Part shown: positions 45,701-55,539 of the stretch, one piece after another | How the letters are laid out: each line of letters begins with the position of its first letter | How positions within the stretch are numbered: position 1 is the stretch's first letter | Assembly (NCBI GenBank): GCA_017354895.1 | Contig: CP071493.1 | Coordinates: forward strand, 558,001 to 622,000 | Source: Podospora comata | Lineage: Eukaryota; Ascomycota; Sordariomycetes; Sordariales; Podosporaceae | DNA: 64,000 bases | Reading direction: 5' to 3' | Translations under genes and position numbers: made by a program | The notes under the pieces: generated by a model | What the model was told of the DNA's origin: nothing | What the model saw: the letters and a program-made list of their open reading frames with translations, nothing else | Databases searched by the model: none

Positions 45701-46169
45701 TGCTGCACGTTGACGCAGCGCAGCATTCATCCAGAGCGATCAACACTCAAACGGCAGGGTCCTCGATAACAATTCTCACTGGCATCGTGATCATCGCGAC
45801 TTTTTTTGGTCATTGACCACCAACAACTCCATCGTCTCAACATTGAAAGCAGGACGCAAACAGGCTGTTGCGACCCCACGGTGCATTGTTGCCAAAGCAA
45901 AAAGCCAAAGGGACCGACGTTTTGAAACTGCTGTCTGTCTATCTATCGGAGTACCTACTCCCTCCCACCCCCCATCGCTCCCCCATTACCCTATTCCGCA
46001 TCTCCATCCCCCTGGGTCCGCCAGACTGCGGCTTCCTGCCTCCCACCCGCTCCAGTGCAGCTGAGCTCGTCCCGCCTCATTTCGGCTTATTACGCAGTCC
46101 AAACCAAAACATTGGGATTGCTGCTGCACCTCGCACCTGCTTTGCTCTGTGCATTGGCGGAGGAGAAAA
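42778..46169. other. Intergenic region between GWT1 and the Kin4-type kinase
   Basis: 3.4 kb with no convincing gene. It holds an 8-bp tandem repeat (44641-44696), an AGGTACCTTATAGGTA-type motif near 43428, and C/T-rich DNA from about 45400 to 46160. The last is probably the promoter and long leader of the kinase gene. Frames reading in this leader are low complexity, with CT runs giving poly-Pro/Ser. Confidence 0.45.
44641..44696. repeat. (AATGGTGG)7 minisatellite
   Basis: Seven exact 8-bp units. A period of eight is not a multiple of three, so the repeat cycles through all frames, giving an eight-residue EWWNGG-type peptide periodicity in open frames that cross it. Those frames are unlikely to be genes. 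Confidence 0.9.
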
Positions 46170-49100
46170 ATGTCTGGTGCGTTCCAGGCACCGCCGCACC
46201 ATCCGACGTCAGTTTCTGCCCTGCAGACGCCGCCCCTGAATACTGCATCGCCTCTCAATCGCCAGTACTCGCCTGGCCATCCATCGCCAACACAGGAGTA
46301 CTATGCCAATCACAGCCAGCAGCCCTCCAGAGCATCGCCCGCTGATTCCTCGTCGCGACACCCTTCGCGGAGACCCAGTGCCACCAACAACGACCATCTT
46401 GCCGACCGCAATTCCCCGATGAGCTCTCGCGTCGCCGGCGCCTCGCCCGCTCCAGTGCCCGTGTCTGCGGCAGCATCTACGGCTTCTCCCGACTTCTCGG
46501 CTTCTAATCAAAGGCGAACCATGCCTGCCGCCGCTGTCCCTCCCCGGACATCCAGCTCCCGACGCGCTCCAACCTCGGAAAGATCCACTGACTCGTCATC
46601 TCGCCGGACACACGGTGACTCGAGCCGCGAAACCAATGGCAGGATGGATTCAGCCGACGAGGCTGCCATGCAGAACTCACGCAACCACCGCCGGGCGAGC
46701 AGCCAGGCAAACAGCACCTACGACCCCCGCACAAACCCATCGGCACCTGCAGCTGTTCGCTCACCACCTGTTACCACAAACTCGACCAAGGCCCCGTCGA
46801 GAGAGGCCAGCGATATCCTGAATAGCATACTTATCTCGCAGCCGGAGGTGGACATTGAACGAGAAAAGGAGCGGTTGGCACAAGCTCAGCCGCACCAACC
46901 CGCGGCCATGCTTGACGACGATGCAGCACCTCCTCCCATCGTGAATGCGGGACACAATGGCGAAGAGGCTCGGAGAGGTGGAAGGAGTCGTCACGACCAC
47001 TCGAAAAGAGAAAAGCACACCAAGTTTGGCGAATACATTCTCGGTAATACAATTGGCGAGGGAGAGTTTGGAAAGGTCAAGCTCGGGTGGAAGCAGGAGG
47101 GTGGTGTTCAAGTGAGTGCAATTGTCGTACGGGTTATCCGTGGTTTGTCGTGCTGATCATGTTTCCTGCTGCAGGTGGCCATCAAGCTGATCAAGAAAGA
47201 TCAGCTGGGAAGCAATCCTTCTCGTATGGCCAAGATCATGCGCGAAGTGGCCATTTTGAAGCAATTAACTCATCCAAACATTGTCAGGTTGCACAAAATG
47301 GAAGAGTCGGAGCGACATTACGGCATTGTGCTCGAGTACGCATCCGGCGGAGAGTTGTTTGACTACATTCTGAACCACCGCTATCTCAAGGACAATGCTG
47401 CCCGTAGATTGTTTGCACAGCTTGTGTCCGGTGTGGGTTATCTGCACAAGAAGGGCATCGTACATCGCGATTTGAAGCTGGAGAATCTTCTGCTGGATCG
47501 CAACCGGAACATCATCATTACCGACTTTGGCTTCGCCAACACGTTTGATCCTGCCGAGGAACTCAGCGAAGAAGAGGAGCTCAACTTGACGGACCGCGAG
47601 TTTGTCAAGCGGATGGGTCTTGACAGAGTCAAGCCCAGCGGATCCAGGAAAGGCGATCTGATGCAGACTAGTTGTGGCAGTCCATGCTACGCAGCCCCAG
47701 AGCTGGTTGTCAGCGACTCGCTATACACAGGCAGAAAGGTGGACGTCTGGAGCTGTGGTGTTATACTGGTAAGCAACCGAGCAAAGTCATCAGTTGGACG
47801 GCTTGCTAACTGGTATCCAAAACTAGTACGCCATGCTCGCTGGGTATCTGCCGTTCGACGACGACCCGGCGAACCCGGAGGGTGATAACATTAACCTTCT
47901 GTACAAGTACATTGTCAACACCCCGCTCACATTTCCCGAATACGTCACACCTCATGCCCGAGACTTGCTGCGACGAATCCTAGTGCCCAACCCCCGCAAG
48001 CGCGCCGATTTGTTCGAAGTCGCCCGTCATAGTTGGCTCAGCGAGTATGCACATGTCGTCGAATTCATCACATCCAGCACCACCACCCCTGGCGAGATTC
48101 AAAACACTACAGTTCCGTCCGAAGACGATGCGCCAGGCCTGGCACGCAGCGCCTCTGTTCGCGAGGCATCAAAGAAGACGACGGTTCCTCCTGCATTGGG
48201 TGGATTGGCGACAAAGCAGGGCACCATTGATACCGAAGCCGAGGCGGCGGCGTACGCCAAGCAGCAACGCGATAACAAGCGCCGGACAGTCCAGGTGGAA
48301 TATGTTGCCCCGAACACTCAGACGCAACGAGGAGAGGCTGCAAGTACGCAGTCTTCTGGTGGCCGCACACGCGCTCGCTCTGGCAGCCAGGGTGCCGTAG
48401 AGGTGGTGGACCAGAATCCTGGTTCGTCCTCTTCACCGAACGACAAACAAAACTCGAGAGACCCGGCGGGAACCAAAGATGCTTATGGAAAGCCGCCGGT
48501 GTCTTCGCGGAGACCCCCAAGCGCCCACCGCAACGTCAACTCGGGTGCTGCTGCTGTACAGCGCGTCGGCGGTCGCGATGCCCGTGCTACCTCGGAGACT
48601 GCCTTTTTCGGTTCCGCGGCCCCAACAACGAACGCGAGACCCAACACTGGAGGTTCCATGCAGTCCCTGGGCTCCCGAGCTGCAGGCAACCGTTCCTCGT
48701 ATGGCCAGCCAGCACCGCCTGAGCTTGCCGATACAAATGCGCATGGGAAAATTCAGCAACCACCTAGCCGGGGCAAGAATTCATACGGAATGCCATCGAC
48801 GGGAGACGCTCAAAATATGGAGTACGGGCGGCCCAGCATCAGCGCCATTCCTCCCAAATTCGCCCGTGTCTCGGGGTTCGAGGGTTCACCTTCTGGCTCG
48901 GGTACGAACCTCACCAACACCAGCCAGGAAGGAAAGGGACACAAGAGATCTAGCACGATGGGTGAGATTAGTGGCAAACTCTTTGGCCGCAGCGGCTCGC
49001 TGTTTGGAGGTAGGAATCGCAAGCGGCAGCAGGAGCAGCAGGAAAAGAACAAGAGATACCCGCCCGTCAGCATGAACAATGCGCTCGCAGGTGCCGAGGA

Positions 49101-49471
49101 ACCTAGGGTGTCTATGGACTCGAAGCGATCTCGCCGGTCGTACTCTATTGGCCTTGGTAACAAGAGATCCGGCAGCATATCCGGATCCCAAGGCTCGCAG
49201 CAGGAGAAGCAGAACAGGCGGTTTTCATTTATGCCTGGCGGTTTCTCTTTCAAATCGATGGGCATTTCAAAAGATGAGCCTTCGCCTGCTTTGGACTCAC
49301 AGCAAGACCTGCCGATTCAAGAGCCTCCCACGGTTGATCAGTATGGTCGATACGTCGAGCAAGATGTGGAACAGGAGCATGTGGATGCCTCTACCCTTGA
49401 TGGAATGTATGCTCAGCTTCAGGGACCACCAAGATCTAACGATCAGTACGGCCAGCAGCAACCAAGGCCGC

Positions 49472-49508
<37 letters not shown>

Positions 49509-49893
49509 GCAGCAGCAGCAGCAGCAGCGACAGGAATATTCGTCAAATCAATACGACGGGCGTCGCCCTTCTAATGTTGAGGGGTACCAGAGCCAGACGT
49601 TGATGAATAGCAGCTCGGATCACTCAATCGACAACAATATGCGAAGGCCTGCTGGATCGGCACCACAGTTGCCACACCTTTCGCCACAAGACACGGCACA
49701 CGACGGACGCAGAGTTGCTAGCGGCGGGCGGCCCGGCCGTGGTGTGTTGCAGAAGAACAAGCGGTTTGTTGACGCGTGGGATTCGGATGGAAACACTCGG
49801 GGACATGACCACTCTGGAAGTAGTGGGCCTGCACGAAAAGTTATGGACTTTTTCCGGAGGAGGGGCAAAGCCAGAGCCGGAGAGCTGAACTAG
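46170..49893 (+). CDS. CAMKL/Kin4-type serine/threonine protein kinase, three exons
   Basis: Exons are 46170-47111, 47175-47768 and 47827-49893. Introns of 63 and 58 nt have a GTGAGT or GTAAGC donor and branch sites (GCTGAT, GCTAAC), and both joins are in frame, giving 1200 residues. Residues 1-280 are Ser/Pro-rich and disordered. The kinase domain has the glycine loop GEGEFGKV (296-303), VAIK Lys318, HRDLKLEN (411-418) and DFG (431-433), then [11 protein letters not shown]. This resembles CAMKL/Kin4 kinases, which act on the spindle position checkpoint, septation or nutrient signalling. Between DFG and APE lies an unusually long activation segment (about 57 residues) with an acidic [11 protein letters not shown] insert. 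The C-terminal 690 residues are disordered, with a polyglutamine tract near 1061-1079 and basic tail [13 protein letters not shown] putative leader precedes the ATG. Confidence 0.88.
49471..49527 (+). repeat. In-frame (CAA/CAG)19 polyglutamine tract in the kinase gene
   Basis: Nineteen consecutive glutamine codons, CAA then CAG, in frame within exon 3 at about residues 1061-1079. They are followed by a single Arg and more Gln. The tract is likely length-variable between isolates. Confidence 0.9.
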
Positions 49894-51987
49894 GGGGCTG
49901 GCAGGATGGAGGCTAGTTGCCCATGTACGGATGGAAGGATGTGCGAATCGTGTCAGTTCAAACTCGGCTGGGAGTAGTCGGGGAGTTGTGTATGTTGTCG
50001 TTGTCGAGAGTTGAGCTCAAGGGCAGGAATCTTGAGAATTTTCTGTATCATGAAACCTTTTCCACCCCTCTCTCTCTCTGCGACCTCGACAAGGCTTTGC
50101 ATGGCATGGAATTTTGTGTTTTTTCATTATTCTCTTGGGCGCTTGGGGGTTTCCGGAACGCAAAGGGAACACAGGGCAGGTGGTTTTATGCTTGAATGGC
50201 GAATAAGGGTTGTTTTTGCTACGCTGTCAGCTTTTTTATTTAATCTCGCTGTTTTTTTTTCAAGAAAGAGGATGATGTTTTCACTTCTTTTTATGTTGTG
50301 TTGTCTTTACCACTTTTAAAGATGCTTTCTTGTTCTTTTCTTACGCCTTTTCTTTTTTGTCACTGAACATTTTTCCCCCTCTGCCCTCAAGCGCGTTTAT
50401 AGCTTTTGATCATACTAGTTACCTATCTCGAGGGGTCGAAAGGGCATAAGCATGTACACGGAGGGAGAGGGAGAGAGATCGAACACACACAAACAAGAGG
50501 GAGGATTCAAAACAGGGCACTTATACCTATATCACCACACGACAACTTTACTACAAAAGAAGGAGAAAAGCGCGCGAAGAAAGAAGGAGAAATCATTATA
50601 TGTCCTTGTAATAACATCAACAACACCAACAATCAGAAAGATGAGAAAGAGGAGAAGAAGAAACAAAAAGAAGCGTTGCATTGCTTTTTTCTTTGTTTTT
50701 TGTTTTTTTTACGTGTTTCATTGCGTGTCTGCGTTGCTCGGTTGCTGTTGTAGTCCTTGACGGACAACTTTCTTGTGTGTGTGTGTGTGTATGTGTGTGT
50801 GTGTGTGTGTGTGTATGTGTGTGTATCTAAAGTAGCGTATGTTATAGGGCTTGCTGGTATCGTGGGTTGTCCTCAGGGGCTAGCTCTTGTTGGAGCGAGA
50901 CTATTTTCTCTTGTTGATATTTGGGGCAATATGTGTTGTAATTGGTTTCTTGGAGGTTGAGAAGGGGGAAGGGGAAATAGTAGCTAGGAAACCTGTATAC
51001 GTAGTAGATCTTATTCTTGGGGATTTCCTTGTAATGTAATTTTAACTGAACATGCTACCTACGACACGCTGAATTCCATCGACACCAACTCAGATCTCAC
51101 CCGATATTCAACTGCAACCACACAAGGTCATTCTAGCAAGGAAAAACCTTGCAAAATTTTCCTCCTCGTGTCCATGTTCCAGACACCTTCCCTGCAAAGA
51201 CTGTGAGACGCCAGAGTATGCAAAGGAAGAAGATAACCAGCCGAGTTCCTGCTTCTTGTCTTACACTGGCTACACCATGCCTTGCACACAGCCAATTTTA
51301 TTGCCAGCAAGCAGCCCATGGCCAAAAGGGGATCACTCCTTTCGCCCTACCCCTTGTTGAGGGTAGGTAGGTCAGTATCTCCCAGAATTCATAATCATAA
51401 AATCGCAACAGACAACCACATAATGACTTGCTAAGCAACCACCATCGACCCCCATTTAATTTATATATATATCACCCAGATAATGATGCCTCCCAACCTC
51501 TCCACAACAAGACAGACAGACGGCTTCCAACTACAACAACAGCAACAAACAAATTCCCCCGTAATATACCATGAATAAATAACCCCCTACCCCTCCCTCC
51601 CTCCCTTCCTTCCCTCCTTTCCTTACCCAGAATATCATCGAGAGTGTGTTTGTACCGAATCTCACGCCTCCCCTTCCCACAACCCCCGCCCCTCCATAAT
51701 ATATTCCCTACCGCCCAGAGAAAAGAAACCCCTCTATTTATGAAAGGAAAAGAAAAACCCACTCCACCCAACTAACCCCTCCATCCATTTATCCCTCCCC
51801 ATAAAAGAGGGAAAATGACACTGCTAAAGTGATGAGAGAAAAGAAAGAAAAAGAAAGACCCTACATGCATCCTCCCTTGCTTTTTCACTTTTTCTCACCC
51901 ATCAAACTGAAGCGAAGGGAGGGGGGGGAGTTGCACAAAACACCATAACCGATTGTGACGAGTTCGCAGGTAGATGTTTGTGTGTGT
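49894..51987. other. Convergent 3' region between the kinase and wc-2 genes
   Basis: Both genes end towards this 2.1-kb interval. It contains T-rich 3'-UTR-like DNA near 50200-50350, a GT dinucleotide run at 50774-50824, TAGGTAGGTCAG near 51363, and C/T-rich DNA near 51580-51720. No gene is supported. Confidence 0.45.
50774..50824. repeat. (TG)n microsatellite, lightly interrupted
   Basis: About 51 bp of TG/GT with two ATG interruptions. Potential Z-DNA former in the convergent 3' region. Confidence 0.9.
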
Positions 51988-53897
51988 TTAACCAACATTC
52001 TCAATCTGATGATGATCACCACCATTGTTGCCATTACCGTTCCCCCCATTGCTGTTATTGCTATTGTCCTTATTCCTCTTCTTCTCCTTCTTCGCCCACC
52101 TCAGACCGCAGGCGTTGCAGAGCGTCTTCGGACCGTTGGGTCCCTTGCGCCATTCGGGCGAGTCAAGCGTTCCTAGCGTCATAACAATCAGTTCACCGTA
52201 GATAGAAAGAAAAAGAAAAGACAGAAATGAAATAGAAGATACCTACCGCAATCGGTACAAACATACTCCTCCGTCACCTTCAACTTCTTCTTCTTATCCC
52301 CCCCTCCCCCCCTCGGGTCCCTGTCAGCCGGTATCGCGATCCCCGCATCCCCCTTCACCAGCGTCGGGCTCGCGTTCCCCGTCGTGATCCCCCTGCTCCT
52401 CTCCCCCTGCTGGTACCGCAACCCGGTAAGCATCTCGATCGTGTCCACGTGCGTCCCGCCTTCGTACCGCGCCATCTTGTCCCTGATCGAATCCGGCCTG
52501 TTGCTCCCCGTCATCCCCTCCAGCGCCTCCCTCGTCAGACTCACCGCCGCCGCCGCGGCAGCAGCAGCCGCAGCCGCGCTGGCGCTCGCGGGCAAGTTGG
52601 GAGGCGGCATGTCGGTCGAGGCGGCGGCATTTCCAGACATGGTGTACATCGGCGACGTGGCCGTCGGCCTGGCGCCCCCACCACCAAAGAAAGTGGACGT
52701 GTCCGCGTCAGAAGGGGTGATGTCCGATCTTCCTTCCTGACTCTGCCGCCACGTGCGGTGCGACTCCTCCACCTCGTCCTGCTCCTCCCGCTTGAGCTCC
52801 GCTATCCGGCGCTTGAGCCGCTCGTTTTCAATCTTGTGCTCCAGGAACGAGTCCAAAAACCCGGCGTTCTTGGTCGGGTACGGACGGGACATCATAAAGA
52901 CGGCCTGGCAAAAGGGGGATTGGTTGTTAGGGTTGGGCGCGAACTTCGCGGCGGCGATGTGGGCGTGGCCGACGGACTCAAAGATGGCGTACTTGTTGTC
53001 GGATTTTCGGAGGCGGTAGAACAATCGGAGCGGCGAGCCCGAGGCGATGGACTCGTTGAGCTCCGAGGTGAAGACGCCGACGTCGTCGGGGTGGATCAGG
53101 TCTTTGAGGAAGACGTCGAGGAGGTCGGCCGGCTTGTGGCCCGTGAGTTTCTCGACGCTGGGGGAGACATGCTTGATGCGGCCGTTGGCGTCGAGGATGT
53201 GGAGGAAGTCCTGGAGCTCTTCTACGACTTTGGCGGGCCAGTTGCGGCGCTTGGTGAACTCGGTGACCGTGTTGGCCGTGGTGTTGGAGCCGCCACTCCC
53301 ACCCCCACTTCCGGATCCCAACGTCGCGACGGGGAGGGGGCCGGCGCCGGGCCCTCCTCCGCCGCCGCCTACGTTTGCGGTGGATGACGAGTCGTCCGGG
53401 GAGAAGGGCATGTCGACCGACGGCGCCAAGCCTGCTGACGGGGAGGGCTGTACGGCGGCGGGGCCTGAGGGGTTGAAGGGCTGCTGGGCGTCGAGGCTCA
53501 TGGACATGTTGTCGTCAAATGGGGGAAACATGGAACTGTCCAGCAGCGACATCATGTCGTTCGGATCACCGCTCATCTGCACGACCAATCGGCCACAGGC
53601 GTCAGTGTGGGGTGAGTACTATTTTTTCGTCATATGTTGGAGGAACTCAGGCTTGGTGATGGTGATCGGATGAAGACAAGGTATAGGTAGGTACAGGTAC
53701 AGGTATAGGTAAAGGTACGTGACATGCGAAAATGAGAACAAAGACAAAGAAACAAAATTAGAGGACAAGGGTTTTTGCTGTTGTTGCTTGCGAAAACGTC
53801 AAGAGTAGTAGTTGCTCACAGTAACGCCGCCCACGGAGCCCGTGCCATAGCCAAAATAGTTGCTCCCCGACAGAGAGGGAGGAGGCCCGTGAGACAT
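51988..53897 (-). CDS. wc-2: White collar-2, PAS and GATA-zinc-finger blue-light/clock transcription factor, three exons
   Basis: Exons on the minus strand are 53897-53820, 53576-52247 and 52172-51988. Introns of 243 and 74 nt have GTGAGC and GTAGGT donors; joins are in frame. The product is 530 residues, the same as Neurospora WC-2 as I recall. The N-terminus (MSHGPPPSL) matches the MSHGQPP start of that protein. A PAS domain spans about residues 144-256 ([43 protein letters not shown]). A charged helix follows at about 268-297. A poly-Ala run lies around 375, and a GATA finger has Cys466, 469, 488 and 491 (CX2CX18CX2[17 protein letters not shown] then LCNACG). The finger is split by the second intron. 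WC-2 pairs with WC-1 to drive light-induced and clock-controlled genes. The tail is Asn/Gly-rich. Confidence in the start is high because splicing creates the family N-terminus. Confidence 0.96.
53577..53819 (-). other. Long first intron of wc-2, with a GGTA-type repeat
   Basis: At 243 nt this intron is three to four times longer than the other introns here (44-84 nt). It has a CAG acceptor before the ATG AGC of exon 2. Positions 53680-53719 on the + strand read GGTATAGGTAGGTACAGGTA and continue with related GGTA/GGTACAGG units. Confidence 0.8.
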
Positions 53898-55539
53898 GGT
53901 AAATAGTACGGAATAGTTGGTGTGAGTGGTGTGGTTTGCTGCTGGGTCGCAGCAGGGGTGTATGGTTCGTAGGCTCTCTTTTTAGGGGGAGGCTGCGAGT
54001 TGACCGACTAGGAAATAATGTAAAGCAACGCAGCAGCGCATCGATGAGGACCCCTTCCGGCGCTGCACATTGCCGGGTCGCGAGACAAGTAGAACTTTTG
54101 TCGGGTGTGTTGAGGGGTCAAAAAAACATCAACGACACCACCGTGCGAGTATATGAGTATATGCGAGATTGGCGAGAGGTAGGTTGATTTGAGACGAATA
54201 ATAAGCCGGGAAGATAGGTAGGATATAAGGGCGACAGCCAAGGTTTGGCTGTAAAAGGGGAGGCAACACCTGGTTTGATGATGGCAACAGCAAAGCAAAA
54301 ACTCGGCCGCGGGAACCCTTTTTAGGGAGGATGGGATTCCTTCAATTCAGGATGGGAATCTCTTTCGCAGCGGACCCCTCGCACCCCCGTTGCCCCCCCC
54401 CCCAGACATGGCCTGAGCTTCAGCTGCCAGGCCTGCCACCGCTCAACGTCAGAACCGTGACCGGGATGGTGTGTCCTCGACGTGGGACTCGGGTGACGAC
54501 GCTAAACCCTGCCGACAGAATGCCCAGTGGTGCCCTGACTGGAGCTGACTGGTTGCGAGATATTCCCTCCAATCTGTAGCGGTCTAGACTCGGGGAAGAG
54601 ACGTCAGCGCAGCCGAAGCGAAACTCGCCCCAAGATGCTGTCTGTATCTCTATATAGACCAGAGACCTCATGAACCTTGCCGACCCCGTGGCGGAAGAGG
54701 CACCGCAGGCACCTGGCAGGCCGGGAGTGTGTGAGAGTGTGTGAGAGTGTGTTTGTGATGAGCAGGGACTTTTCCAGGGCCGCAATCGTAAGTGTAGCTC
54801 TAGCAAAACTGACATCATCTGGCCTGTATAAGGCGGTACAGAGAAGGGTTCCGGCGTCCCTGTGGCACCTCCGAGAGCCCGAATTATTGATTGGGGGATA
54901 CGGCCGCCCAGTCAGCGCCGTGGCATTCACGGTTGGTCCTTGCTGACCGGATTCGGGGAAGTCCATGTGCAGAACCTATACCTGTGGTTTTACGAATTAT
55001 TCTAGGGTTCTTTTTTTTTCTTTCCTTTTTTGGGTGTCCATGGTGATCTTCAACGAAGCCTTGAGCCTAGGACCATGTGCTCCGCGCATGCGGGGTTCAG
55101 AGATACCGACTCCTCCTCTCTTTGTCAGCGGTACCTTTAAAAACGTACACGGAGCTGAGGCCGCTCCTCCGGGGTCTGTCCTTGCACTCGCCTACCTGGT
55201 TGCTCAGTGCTGCCTGATTTCCACTGAGCTCAGATCCCACGTGAAGACGTGTTTCGCAACCCTTGCCTCTGCCAAAGACCGCGACAGGTACGCGCTTTGC
55301 ATCTACCTAGCCCGGCAGACGTCAGGGATGGTTTTTCCCATCCAAGAGGCTTCTTCCACATCACGCACGACTCCATCGCATATTCTCGCAACCCTCCTCC
55401 CAATATATTTTCTTCAAGCCAAGAGGCACCTACCACGCTGCATGCATAAAATCAGCCAACGATCTCTAGCGCGTGGGACCCTTCATCGTATGATTTAGGT
55501 TGACTTGTTTCGACCCTCGATCCCTACGCGACAAACACC
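53898..55539. promoter_or_regulatory. Divergent promoter region of wc-2 and rad50
   Basis: wc-2 starts at 53897 reading left and rad50 at 55540 reading right, so the 1.6 kb between holds both promoters. It contains GAGGTAGGTTGA near 54176, ATAGGTAGG near 54214, a GTGTGTGAGA repeat near 54726-54752, and T-rich DNA near 55007-55030. Open frames around 54331-55498 have no domain. Shared regulation of light signalling and DNA repair is a plausible inference, not shown. Confidence 0.5.

Noticed and set aside
52449-53387. 312-codon + strand frame antisense to wc-2
   Set aside because: A shadow of the GC-rich wc-2 coding strand, rich in Arg/Gly/Val and without domains.
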